Assembly: GCA_964622305.1 (NCBI GenBank)
Contig: CAZUPR010000011.1
Location: forward strand, 1-34,961
Origin: SKKY01 sp964622305
Lineage (GTDB): Bacteria > Bacillota > Peptococcia > Peptococcales > SKKY01
DNA: 34,961 nt
Direction of reading: 5' to 3'
Shown here: piece after piece, positions 1 through 7,604 of the stretch
How positions within the stretch are numbered: position 1 is the stretch's first letter
How the letters are laid out: each line of letters starts with the position of its first letter
Notes under the pieces: model-generated
Databases searched by the model: none
Told to the model about the DNA's origin: nothing
Seen by the model: the letters and a program-made list of their open reading frames with translations, nothing else
Position numbers and translations under genes: made by a program

Positions 1-1917
1 CATTTTGGTAACTTCTACTAAAAGATCATCATGGTTTGGCAAAAATTCATGCAGTGGTGGGTCCAAAAGCCTGATTGTTACAGGGAAGCCATCCATAACT
101 TTTAAAATTGCATAAAAGTCTTCTTCTTGGACTGGAAGCAATTTTGCCAAAGCTTTTTCCCTATCTTCCACCTTCTCAGCAAGAATCATTTCTTGAACTA
201 GTGGAATACGATCTGGAGCCATAAACATGTGCTCTGTACGGCAAAGACCAATTCCCTTTGCGCCAAAATCAAGAGCTTTTTGAGAGTCTTCTGGGTTATC
301 AGCATTTGCTCTGACAACCATTGTTTTAAATTCATCAGCCCATTCAAGGATAGTGTTAAAGTTTTCGGAAATTTCAGGGTCAATCATAGGAACTTCGCCC
401 AGCATAACATTACCAGTGGTTCCATCTATGGAGATAAAATCTCCTTTAGAAATAACCTGTCCATTTACATTGATACAAGCGTCATTATAGTTAATTTTAA
501 GTGCTTCAGCTCCACATACGCAGGGCTTACCCATACCCCTGGCAACAACTGCAGCGTGGCTGGTCATACCACCACGGCTGGTTAAAATACCCTTGGCTTG
601 GATAATTCCATGGATATCGTCTGGGGTTGTTTCAGTTCTTACAAGAAGAACAGCCTCGCCAGCCATACCTCTTTTTTCTGCCTCGTCTGCATCAAAAACG
701 ACGTGTCCACTTGCCGCTCCAGGAGAAGCAGGCAGGCCTTTAGCAATAACATCAAGTTTTGCTTTTGGGTCAATTCTCGTATGCAACATCTGATCCAACT
801 GATCGGCAGGTATTCTTAAAAGTGCTTCTTCTTTAGTAATAAGTCCTGAGTTAACCATCTCAACAGCAATATTAATGGCCGCATGCACAGTCCTTTTACC
901 TGTTCTGGTTTGCAGAAGGAAAAGTTTTCCTTCCTGAACTGTAAACTCAATATCTTGCATTTCCTTATAATCTTTTTCAAGTTTTTGTGTAATTCTTACA
1001 AATTCTTCATATACCTGAGGCATATCCTGCTCAAGTTGGCTGATAGTCTGCGGTGTTCTGATACCAGCAACAACGTCTTCGCCCTGAGCATTGATTAAGT
1101 ATTCACCGTATAATTTGTTCTCACCGTTAGATGGGTTCCTGGTAAAGGCTACACCAGTTCCGCTTGTTGGGCCCAGGTTGCCAAAAACCATAGCCTGAAT
1201 ATTAACAGCAGTTCCTAAATTATCGTCAATTTTATTTATTCTTCTATATACTTTTGCCCTGTCATTATTCCAGGATCTAAAAACAGCCTCAACTGACAAA
1301 AGCAATTGTTTCTTTGGATCTTGGGGGAAATCTTCTTTCATTATTTTTTTGACTAGTTTTTTATATTCTTCTACAAGGACCTCGAGGTCTTCAGCTTCAA
1401 GCTCATTATCTTGTTCAACACCCTTTTCATGTTTAAGGGCATCAAGAATCATTTCGAATTCGTGGTGTTCTATATCTAAAACCACATTGGAGAACATTTG
1501 AATGAAACGACGATAAGAATCATAGGCAAATCTTCTTTCGTTTGTTTTTTTAGCCAATCCTTCAACAGCCTGGTCATTAAGGCCCAGGTTTAAGACTGTG
1601 TCCATCATTCCAGGCATAGAGAAAACAGAACCTGATCTTACAGAAAAAAGAAGGGGATCATCCAGATCACCAAATTTTTTGCCAATCTTGTCTTCTACAA
1701 CCTTAATATATTCCCAAATTTGTTCTTCTAAATTACCAGGAAGCTTATTACCTTCTTTAAAATAATCAATGCAAGCCTCTGTTGTTACAGTTATTCCAGG
1801 TGGTACTGGAATTCCCATATTGGTCATCTCAGCCAGGTTGGCACCTTTACCTCCAAGGAGGCTTTTCATATCCTTGTTTCCTTCTTCGAACGTGTAAATG
1901 TATTTCTTACTAGTCAA
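1..1917 (-). CDS. ppdK: Pyruvate, phosphate dikinase (N-terminal part, runs off window)
   Basis: The enzyme interconverts pyruvate + ATP + Pi and PEP + AMP + PPi in the cytoplasm. The 639 codons present cover the N-terminal ATP-grasp nucleotide-binding region (motif GGKGANLAEM near the start), the swivelling phosphohistidine domain and the beginning of the PEP/pyruvate domain (PPLHEFLP at the window edge). The family is usually about 870-900 residues, so roughly the last quarter lies outside. The active-site motif GGMTSHAAVVARG places the phosphorylated histidine at about residue 454 and the regulatory threonine two residues before it. The start is TTG at 1917-1915, which gives the standard KKYIYTFEEGN beginning. 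It overlaps the last 8 bases of ppsR, so translation is probably coupled. The neighbouring ppsR encodes the predicted kinase/phosphorylase for that threonine. Confidence 0.97.
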   Translation of the reverse strand, partial: MTSKKYIYTFEEGNKDMKSLLGGKGANLAEMTNMGIPVPPGITVTTEACIDYFKEGNKLPGNLEEQIWEYIKVVEDKIGKKFGDLDDPLLFSVRSGSVFSMPGMMDTVLNLGLNDQAVEGLAKKTNERRFAYDSYRRFIQMFSNVVLDIEHHEFEMILDALKHEKGVEQDNELEAEDLEVLVEEYKKLVKKIMKEDFPQDPKKQLLLSVEAVFRSWNNDRAKVYRRINKIDDNLGTAVNIQAMVFGNLGPTSGTGVAFTRNPSNGENKLYGEYLINAQGEDVVAGIRTPQTISQLEQDMPQVYEEFVRITQKLEKDYKEMQDIEFTVQEGKLFLLQTRTGKRTVHAAINIAVEMVNSGLITKEEALLRIPADQLDQMLHTRIDPKAKLDVIAKGLPASPGAASGHVVFDADEAEKRGMAGEAVLLVRTETTPDDIHGIIQAKGILTSRGGMTSHAAVVARGMGKPCVCGAEALKINYNDACINVNGQVISKGDFISIDGTTGNVMLGEVPMIDPEISENFNTILEWADEFKTMVVRANADNPEDSQKALDFGAKGIGLCRTEHMFMAPDRIPLVQEMILAEKVEDREKALAKLLPVQEEDFYAILKVMDGFPVTIRLLDPPLHEFLPNHDDLLVEVTKM

Positions 1918-2725
1918 TCAGATCACCCCTGTTATAAATTTGTAATATTTTACTTGCTGTTTCTTCAACAGCCTTATTAGTAACATCAATGACCGGGCAG
2001 CCCAGTCTTTTTATAATTCCATCTGCATATTCTAACTCTTCCAGGATTCTTTCAAAACTGGCATAACCTGCATCCTGACCCAGGCCCATGGATTTAAGTC
2101 TCTCTACTCTGATTTCATTTAAGAGGGTTGGTTTAATAGTCAATCCAATTACCTTGCCCTTTTTCTTGGCAAAAAGTTCCTCTGGCGGCTTTACTTCCGG
2201 CACCAGGGGAATATTAACTACCTTTAAGCCCCTGTGGGCAAGATAAATACCTAAGGGAGTTTTGGATGTCCTTGAAACGCCCGTCAAAATAATATCTGCA
2301 TATAAAATTGCTCTGGGATCCTTACCATCATCATATTTAACGGCAAATTCAACTGCCTCTATCTTATTAAAATACTCCTCATCCAACTGATGCAAAAGAC
2401 CTGGCTTTCTTTCAGGCTTTCTTTTATAGAATTTTTCCATCCCTCTGATTAAGGGGCCTAAAAGATCAACTGTCAGCAAGCCTTCTTCCTTTGCCCTCAT
2501 GGCGATATACTCTTTAAGCTCCTTGATAACCAAGGTGTATACAATAAGGGCTTCTTTTCCCTTGGCCTCCTGAATGACCTCTTCAATAGCTTCTTTGTCA
2601 TCTATATAAGGAATCCTTTTAAGGACTGAATCCCCGTCAGGAAATTGGATCATAGCAGCCTTGACTACCAACATGGCAGTTTCGCCTAAGGAGTCTGATA
2701 AAAGGTAAACTGTTTTATTAGCGAT
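1910..2725 (-). CDS. ppsR: PPDK regulatory kinase/phosphorylase (DUF299), probable AUC start
   Basis: DUF299 proteins phosphorylate PPDK on the active-site threonine using ADP and remove the phosphate with Pi. The P-loop-like motif GVSRTSKTP is visible in the C-terminal half. The first ATG (2674) would delete the conserved opening VYLLSDSLGETAMLVVKAA, which every family member carries, so translation must begin upstream. The reading frame is open back to a TAG at about 2763-2761 but has no ATG, GTG, TTG or CTG there. A perfect AAGGAGG (2740-2734) sits 8 bases before an ATC codon at 2725-2723, and a start there gives 271 residues, a normal length. Non-AUG initiation or a single-base sequence error at the start codon are the two explanations. 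The gene lies between ccpN and ppdK. B. subtilis has the same ccpN-yqfL pairing. Confidence 0.93.
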   Translation of the reverse strand: MANKTVYLLSDSLGETAMLVVKAAMIQFPDGDSVLKRIPYIDDKEAIEEVIQEAKGKEALIVYTLVIKELKEYIAMRAKEEGLLTVDLLGPLIRGMEKFYKRKPERKPGLLHQLDEEYFNKIEAVEFAVKYDDGKDPRAILYADIILTGVSRTSKTPLGIYLAHRGLKVVNIPLVPEVKPPEELFAKKKGKVIGLTIKPTLLNEIRVERLKSMGLGQDAGYASFERILEELEYADGIIKRLGCPVIDVTNKAVEETASKILQIYNRGDLID

Positions 2726-2738
2726 AAGCCTAACCTCC

Positions 2739-3395
2739 TTAAAAGTTCTTTGTAAAATCTAAAAAAGCTCTGGTAATATTGGTTTTACTTACTCTTGCTA
2801 AAACTTGTAAAGCAGGCTGACCATCACTAAAAACTTCTTCAACAACCGGAATACTGTCTACTTCATTTTCTACTATTTTTCTGGCTATATTGATAAGGCT
2901 GTCATCCATGGATGCTGTAATGATTTTTGGCATTCTGGTCATAATAACACTGACCGGCAAATTTTTAATGTCTGACTTCCCAATCGTTGCCTTTAAAAGA
3001 TCTTTTCTGGAGATTACTCCTTCAAGAAAACCCTGGTCGTTTATTACAAATATAGTTCCTACATCATCTAAAAAAAGCTGCACAATACAATCATAAACAG
3101 ACTTTGTTTCCTTGATGCAAACTGGCAAAGAATGATAATCTTTTACCTTCTTTTTAATCAGGCCCTCCATAAGGAATTCCATATTATTACTATCCTGATA
3201 AAAATAGCCAACCCTGGGCCTGGCCCCTAAAAATCCTGCCTGGGTTAGAAAGTCTAAATCTGATCTGATTGAGGCCCTGGTGGTCATAAGGTTTTCAGCG
3301 ATTTTTTCACCAGTAACCGGCCCCTTTTTCTTAACAATATCGATAATTTTTTCTTGTCTTGAGTTGATAATTATAGTCTCACCCCCAAGGGTCAT
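2739..3395 (-). CDS. ccpN: CcpN-type transcriptional repressor (HTH + two CBS domains)
   Basis: This is a DNA-binding regulator of the B. subtilis CcpN (YqzB) type, which represses gluconeogenic genes. An N-terminal winged HTH (RQEKIIDIVKKKGPVTGEKI, then the recognition helix TTRASIRSDLDFL and ARPRVGYFY) is followed by a CBS pair at about residues 85-215, likely the nucleotide-sensing module. The frame opens at ATG 3395, but no ribosome site precedes that ATG and it lies inside a palindrome. A near-perfect GGGGGTGA (3386-3379) lies inside the frame, and an ATT codon at 3371-3369 is spaced 7 bases from it. A start there gives a protein opening INSRQEKI, which matches family N-termini better. 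It heads the ccpN-ppsR-ppdK operon and probably regulates itself through the operators just upstream. Confidence 0.92.
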   Translation of the reverse strand: MTLGGETIIINSRQEKIIDIVKKKGPVTGEKIAENLMTTRASIRSDLDFLTQAGFLGARPRVGYFYQDSNNMEFLMEGLIKKKVKDYHSLPVCIKETKSVYDCIVQLFLDDVGTIFVINDQGFLEGVISRKDLLKATIGKSDIKNLPVSVIMTRMPKIITASMDDSLINIARKIVENEVDSIPVVEEVFSDGQPALQVLARVSKTNITRAFLDFTKNF

Positions 3396-3408
3396 TATGA
3401 GTCATAAT
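3394..3408. promoter_or_regulatory. Perfect 15-bp palindromic operator at ccpN
   Basis: ATTATGAGTCATAAT has 7-bp perfect arms around one central base. It lies downstream of the predicted ccpN -10 box and overlaps the nominal ATG at 3395. A degenerate copy, ATTGTGACTCTTAAT, occupies 3416-3430; the centres are 22 bp apart, about two helical turns. The position suits autorepression by CcpN; this is inference. Confidence 0.55.
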
Positions 3409-3415
3409 TAAAAGG

Positions 3416-3430
3416 ATTGTGACTCTTAAT
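3416..3430. promoter_or_regulatory. Second, degenerate operator copy at ccpN
   Basis: ATTGTGACTCTTAAT shares most positions with the perfect palindrome at 3394-3408, including the ATT...TGA.TC...AAT frame. It would cover the transcription start given the predicted promoter at 3435-3463. Confidence 0.4.
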
Positions 3431-3434
3431 TGAA

Positions 3435-3463
3435 ATACTATAATAAATATGTCCCAAAATCAA
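3435..3463 (-). promoter_or_regulatory. Predicted sigma-A promoter of ccpN-ppsR-ppdK
   Basis: On the minus strand, TTGATT (3463-3458) and TAGTAT (3440-3435) are separated by 17 bases. Transcription would start near 3428, inside the upstream operator copy. Confidence 0.5.
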
Positions 3464-3473
3464 GAAGATTATT

Positions 3474-4649
3474 TTATTTTTTCAAAACAATTTTATCAGC
3501 CAGTTCAAAGCTTACGGCAGAAAAATTTTCCTTGAGAAAATCACTTGAAATATAGGACCTGTCTTTGTAGATTAAATAATCCTCTGCCTCTATTTCTAAA
3601 GACTGGTCGCCCTTTTCAAGATTAACTGTCCTGGTAAAAGGATTCCAGGCCACCTCCCAGCCATACCAGGCTGCGGCTTTTCTCACAGGTGCAAATTTCA
3701 TAGCTTCAAATTCCAGATATTCATCACTCTTAAATATAAGTTCGGCCCCTCTGGAGCCTCTTACAAGAGAGATTTTTTCGTTCACCTGGTTATATTTAAT
3801 ATATATAAAGTCTGTATTCGCGTCATAGTAAGTTGGCAGATTATTTTGCCCATCTTTGGATATTTGAACAGCTTTTATGTTGTTTTTCTCTTTTAGTTCA
3901 TTGGCTTTTATTCTGACTTCCGCCTGAGTCGGGCTTTTCTGATCCTTTTCAGCTGTAAAATTTAAAGAGTAGAGCTCACTAAGGTATTGGCTGTCTTTAG
4001 ATTTTTCTCTGCTGATATCTACCTGCAGACTGCCTTTAAGAGGCATCTCCTGGCTTAGTAAAAGGATCTGATAGTCATCGCTAGTAACTAAAATATTAAC
4101 ACCCTTTTCTCTGGCTCCGGCAATTTCCTCTTCAGAAATAACAATTCTCTCTTCTTTTATCTGGTCTTTGTCTTTAAGATCTTCCTTATCCTGGCTGCCC
4201 CCCATAGAGAAATAGCCACTGCTTACTCCGCCAAAGGGGCTGTCAATACGTGCACTTATATCTCCACCAAGGGCCCTCATGTCGTCAAGGATAAAATCAA
4301 TTATAACCCTGCCTGTTCCTCCTGAGGATGAGTCAACAAATTGATAAGTTATGTAGCTGTCGCCATCGTTACCGCCAGAGAGAATATCCAAATCAAACCT
4401 TCCTCTTTCTGTAAGGCTTGGTTTGCCATTAAATTCGGCATTTTCCATAAAAATAGTAAAGACATCACCTTTTTGAATGCTGTCTATAGTTGCTTCCGAC
4501 TCATATATTCTTACTGTACCAACATATTGATGGTCACCAGACTGCGGATAGCCAACCCTGATTATTAAATTTTCGGTTGCGGCAATCCCTGGTGTGAAAA
4601 TTGATAATGCAAAAAATAAAATTAAAATACTGCTTAAAATTTTTTTCAT
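3474..4649 (-). CDS. Secreted protein with copper-amine-oxidase-N-like C-terminal domain
   Basis: The protein has 391 residues with a clear signal peptide (MKK, hydrophobic core ILSSILILFFALSIF, cleavage near residue 23 after GIA-A), so it is exported. Residues 24-150 form a beta-rich region with no motif I recognise. A charged linker (KEDLKDKDQIKEER) follows, then a second beta-rich part. The last 80 residues (MKFAPVRKAAAWYGWEVAWNPFTRTVNL and on) resemble the Cu_amine_oxidN1 domain, a non-catalytic repeat common on surface proteins of anaerobic Firmicutes, where the usual pattern is 'PVR...A...GW.V.WN...K.V'. No catalytic residues are evident. ATG 4649 is preceded by AGGAGGAG. It is probably a single-gene unit between the lpd terminator and the ccpN promoter. 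Function unknown. Confidence 0.85.
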   Translation of the reverse strand: MKKILSSILILFFALSIFTPGIAATENLIIRVGYPQSGDHQYVGTVRIYESEATIDSIQKGDVFTIFMENAEFNGKPSLTERGRFDLDILSGGNDGDSYITYQFVDSSSGGTGRVIIDFILDDMRALGGDISARIDSPFGGVSSGYFSMGGSQDKEDLKDKDQIKEERIVISEEEIAGAREKGVNILVTSDDYQILLLSQEMPLKGSLQVDISREKSKDSQYLSELYSLNFTAEKDQKSPTQAEVRIKANELKEKNNIKAVQISKDGQNNLPTYYDANTDFIYIKYNQVNEKISLVRGSRGAELIFKSDEYLEFEAMKFAPVRKAAAWYGWEVAWNPFTRTVNLEKGDQSLEIEAEDYLIYKDRSYISSDFLKENFSAVSFELADKIVLKK

Positions 4650-4683
4650 AAATCTTTCTCCTCCTGTTTTTTCTTCTTACCCC

Positions 4684-4692
4684 ATTCTAACA
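4684..4692 (-). promoter_or_regulatory. Possible extended -10 promoter for the secreted protein gene
   Basis: TGTTAGAAT on the minus strand is an extended -10 (TG, one base, TAGAAT) starting at the end of the lpd terminator T-tract. No good -35 is visible because the terminator stem occupies that position. Confidence 0.35.
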
Positions 4693-4730
4693 AAAAATGC
4701 ACATGCTCCGGTTAAGAAGATGTGCATTTT
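4692..4730 (-). terminator. Rho-independent terminator after lpd
   Basis: On the minus strand, AAAATGCACAT pairs with ATGTGCATTTT around a 15-base loop, and the stem runs into T6. It lies 14 bases after the lpd stop and closes the gcv operon. Confidence 0.85.
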
Positions 4731-4743
4731 AATTGAACAATCT

Positions 4744-6132
4744 TTAAATTTGATGAATGGCTGCTCCACTAATACCCAGGACAGCCTCATCAAAAGCCTC
4801 TGAAAGAGTTGGATGGGCATGAACTATATTTTTCACATCCTCAACTCCTTGACCAGCAGCCATTATTGCTGCCGCCTCATGAATTAAATCGGAAGCGTGA
4901 GGCCCCAAAATGTGAACGCCGATAATTTTGTTCTTATCGTCAGTTATTACTTTAACAAAACCGTCCTTTTCTCCCTTTGCCAAGGCCTTACCATTAGCCA
5001 GGAAAAGAAATTTATTGGTTTTGATTTCCAGTCCGGCATCTCTTGCAGCTTCTTCTGTCAAACCAATACTGGCAATTTCAGGAAAAGTGAAGGTGCAGGA
5101 TGGGATCAGTAAGTCTTTAGGAGTTAAAGACTGATCATAGATGTAATCTACCAGCATGATGGCCTGATGGCTGGCTGCATGAGCCAGTTGTATTTTGCCA
5201 TTTACATCGCCAATGGCATAAATATTTTTAACATTGGTCTGATAAAAATCATTAACCTTAATATGATTTCTTTCAAGCTCCAGGCCTGTCTTGTCTATAT
5301 CAAGACCCTCAAAGTTGGCCTGCCTGCCTGCAGCATTTAAAAGAGTAGAAGCTTCAAACTCCACTTCTTTGTCTTTTTTATCAAGTCCCTTAACAAGGAA
5401 GCCCTTGTCCGTTTTGGCCACCTCGGTAACCTTAATGGAAGTACTTACCTTTATTCCCTGCCTTTTTAGAAGGGGCATAAATCTCTTAATAACTTCTCTG
5501 TCTTCATGAAGGAGGATTTCTGGTAAATATTCAAGGACTTCAACCTGGCAGCCAAAATAATTGAAAATTCCGGCAAACTCAAGGCCTATAACCCCTCCGC
5601 CAATAATTATAAGATTCTGGGGAAGTTCCTTTAAATCAAGAATAGAACTGCTGTCCAAAACTTGAGGGTGATCAATCCCTTTAATGGGAGGAAGATTTGT
5701 TTTGGAGCCTGTAGCAATAATTATGTTTTTGCCAGTTAATTCTTCTTGTTCACCATCAGAATTTTTGACAACAATAGTATTTGCATTAGCAAAAGAGGCC
5801 TGACCCGCAAAAAAGTCAATTTTGTGGGCCTTAATTAATTGCTCAATACCAGCCACTAGTCTGGCTACAACTTCTTCTTTCCTTTGCCAGGTTTTTTCCA
5901 GGGAAAAGGAATAGCCTTCAAGGGAAACAGCAAATTCTTCTGCTTCTCTTAAATCTTTCATGAACTCAGCATTCCTATAATAGGTTTTGGTTGGTATACA
6001 GCCCCTGTTAAGGCAAGTTCCACCCAGCTTATCTTTTTCAATTAGGGCAGTTTTCAAGCCTCTTTTGCCAGCTTGAATAGCTGCCGTATAGCCAGCAGGT
6101 CCTGCACCAATAATTATCAAATCATAAGTCAT
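4744..6132 (-). CDS. lpd: Dihydrolipoyl dehydrogenase (E3 / glycine cleavage L-protein)
   Basis: This flavoprotein reoxidises dihydrolipoyl groups with NAD+. The 462-residue length is typical. The FAD-binding GAGPAGYTAA is at residues 9-18. The redox disulphide GGTCLNRGCIPTK has Cys40 and Cys45. The NAD-binding IIGGGVIGLEF lies near residue 180 and AIGDVNG near 305. The C-terminal HPTLSEAF supplies the active-site His (about 440) and Glu (about 445). Its ATG shares one base with the gcvPB stop (TAATG), so the two are translationally coupled and this copy very likely serves the glycine cleavage system. It is the last gene of the gcv operon. Confidence 0.97.
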   Translation of the reverse strand: MTYDLIIIGAGPAGYTAAIQAGKRGLKTALIEKDKLGGTCLNRGCIPTKTYYRNAEFMKDLREAEEFAVSLEGYSFSLEKTWQRKEEVVARLVAGIEQLIKAHKIDFFAGQASFANANTIVVKNSDGEQEELTGKNIIIATGSKTNLPPIKGIDHPQVLDSSSILDLKELPQNLIIIGGGVIGLEFAGIFNYFGCQVEVLEYLPEILLHEDREVIKRFMPLLKRQGIKVSTSIKVTEVAKTDKGFLVKGLDKKDKEVEFEASTLLNAAGRQANFEGLDIDKTGLELERNHIKVNDFYQTNVKNIYAIGDVNGKIQLAHAASHQAIMLVDYIYDQSLTPKDLLIPSCTFTFPEIASIGLTEEAARDAGLEIKTNKFLFLANGKALAKGEKDGFVKVITDDKNKIIGVHILGPHASDLIHEAAAIMAAGQGVEDVKNIVHAHPTLSEAFDEAVLGISGAAIHQI

Positions 6133-7604
6133 TAATTTATTTCCTCTTCTGGCTTATATTTTAAGATTAGTTCTCTGGCTGCTTTTACCTCATCAATCCT
6201 TCTTACTGGAGTATTGTAAGGAGCATTTTTTAATATATCAGGATTAGTTTCTGCCTCCTGGGCTATTTTTCTCATAATCTCAATGAAGCCATCCATTTCT
6301 TCCTTGCTTTCTGTTTCAGTTGGCTCTATCATCATAGCCTCATGAATAATAAGTGGGAAGTAAACAGTTGGTGGATGATAACCATAGTCAAGAAGTCTCT
6401 TGGCTATATCAAGAGTAGGTACGTCCTTATTATTTTTTAGGCCTGAGAAGACAAACTCATGCATGTAAATCTTGTCTATCGGCAGATGATAAAGATCCTT
6501 AAGTTCTTCCTTAATGTAGTTGGCATTTAAAACAGCAACCTGGCTGGCCTTTTTAAGGCCATCATAGCCCATAGTTTTAATATAGGTGTAGGCTTTTACA
6601 ACCACCTGGAAGTTTCCATAGAAACTTTTTAGCTTGCCAACAGATAGTGGGCGGTCATAATCAAGACTGTAAAAGTCTTCATCTTCATCATATTTGATTA
6701 CTGGCAGAGGCAAAAAGGGAATTAAATCTTTTTTAACCCCTACTGGTCCAGAACCTGGACCACCACCACCATGGGGTGTGCCAAAGGTTTTGTGAAGATT
6801 ATAGTGAACCACATCAAAGCCCATATCACCAGGACGAGTAATACCCATGATAGCGTTCAGGTTTGCCCCATCGTAATAAAGCAGACCGCCAGCATCGTGA
6901 ACCAAATCGGCAATTTCTTTAATATTTGTTTCAAAGAGACCAAGTGTACTGGGGTTAGTCAACATAAGGCCGGCGATTTCATCACTGAGAACTGCCTTAA
7001 GAGCCTCTAAATCAACCGCCCCCTCTGCATCAGACTTTATTTCCACAATATCAAAGCCGCAGAGCTGGGCCGTTGCCGGATTTGTCCCGTGAGCTGAATC
7101 CGGAACGATTATTTTTGTCCTCTTAAAATCCTTCCGTTCGTCATGCCAGGCCTTGATAATCATAAGCCCGGCCAGCTCGCCATGGGCCCCGGCAGCAGGC
7201 TGCAGGCTAAAAGCATCCATGCCACCAATTTCAGACAGCATCCCTTCCATATCATGCATAAGTGCAAGGGCTCCCTGAATGGTCTCTTGGTCCTGTAAAG
7301 GGTGAAGATCAGTAAAACCTGCCAAGGCTGCCATATCTTCATTGATTTTAGCATTGTATTTCATAGTACAAGAACCTAAAGGATAAAAACCTGTATCCAC
7401 CCCATAGTTCTTGTTGGATAAATTTGTAAAATGTCTGACCACATCAACTTCGGAAACCTGAGGCAGGTTGGCCTCTTCTTCTCTTAACATTGATTGTGGA
7501 ATCAGATTTTCTATTTTTTCTTCTTCCAGACCTAAAACTGGTAAAGAGTAGGCTCTTCTGCCTGGCTTTGAAAGTTCAAAAATTAATTTATTATACTTTT
7601 TCAT
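6132..7604 (-). CDS. gcvPB: Glycine dehydrogenase (decarboxylating) subunit 2
   Basis: This is the C-terminal half of the P-protein, encoded separately as in most Firmicutes and archaea. It carries the PLP site: NLHKTFGTPHGGGGPGSGP, with the Schiff-base lysine at about residue 272 followed by the glycine-rich loop. At 490 residues the length is normal. With GcvPA it decarboxylates glycine and passes the aminomethyl group to lipoyl-GcvH. ATG 7604 has AGGAGGGG four bases upstream and overlaps the gcvPA stop by ATGA. Confidence 0.97.
   Translation of the reverse strand: MKKYNKLIFELSKPGRRAYSLPVLGLEEEKIENLIPQSMLREEEANLPQVSEVDVVRHFTNLSNKNYGVDTGFYPLGSCTMKYNAKINEDMAALAGFTDLHPLQDQETIQGALALMHDMEGMLSEIGGMDAFSLQPAAGAHGELAGLMIIKAWHDERKDFKRTKIIVPDSAHGTNPATAQLCGFDIVEIKSDAEGAVDLEALKAVLSDEIAGLMLTNPSTLGLFETNIKEIADLVHDAGGLLYYDGANLNAIMGITRPGDMGFDVVHYNLHKTFGTPHGGGGPGSGPVGVKKDLIPFLPLPVIKYDEDEDFYSLDYDRPLSVGKLKSFYGNFQVVVKAYTYIKTMGYDGLKKASQVAVLNANYIKEELKDLYHLPIDKIYMHEFVFSGLKNNKDVPTLDIAKRLLDYGYHPPTVYFPLIIHEAMMIEPTETESKEEMDGFIEIMRKIAQEAETNPDILKNAPYNTPVRRIDEVKAARELILKYKPEEEIN

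Noticed and set aside
229..1098. Plus-strand open frames opposite ppdK
   Set aside because: They are antisense to an intact, motif-rich ppdK frame and show no recognisable protein features or ribosome sites.
1910..2674. ppsR starting at the first ATG (2674)
   Set aside because: It would delete the conserved family N-terminus and has no ribosome site; AAGGAGG points to a start 51 bases upstream.
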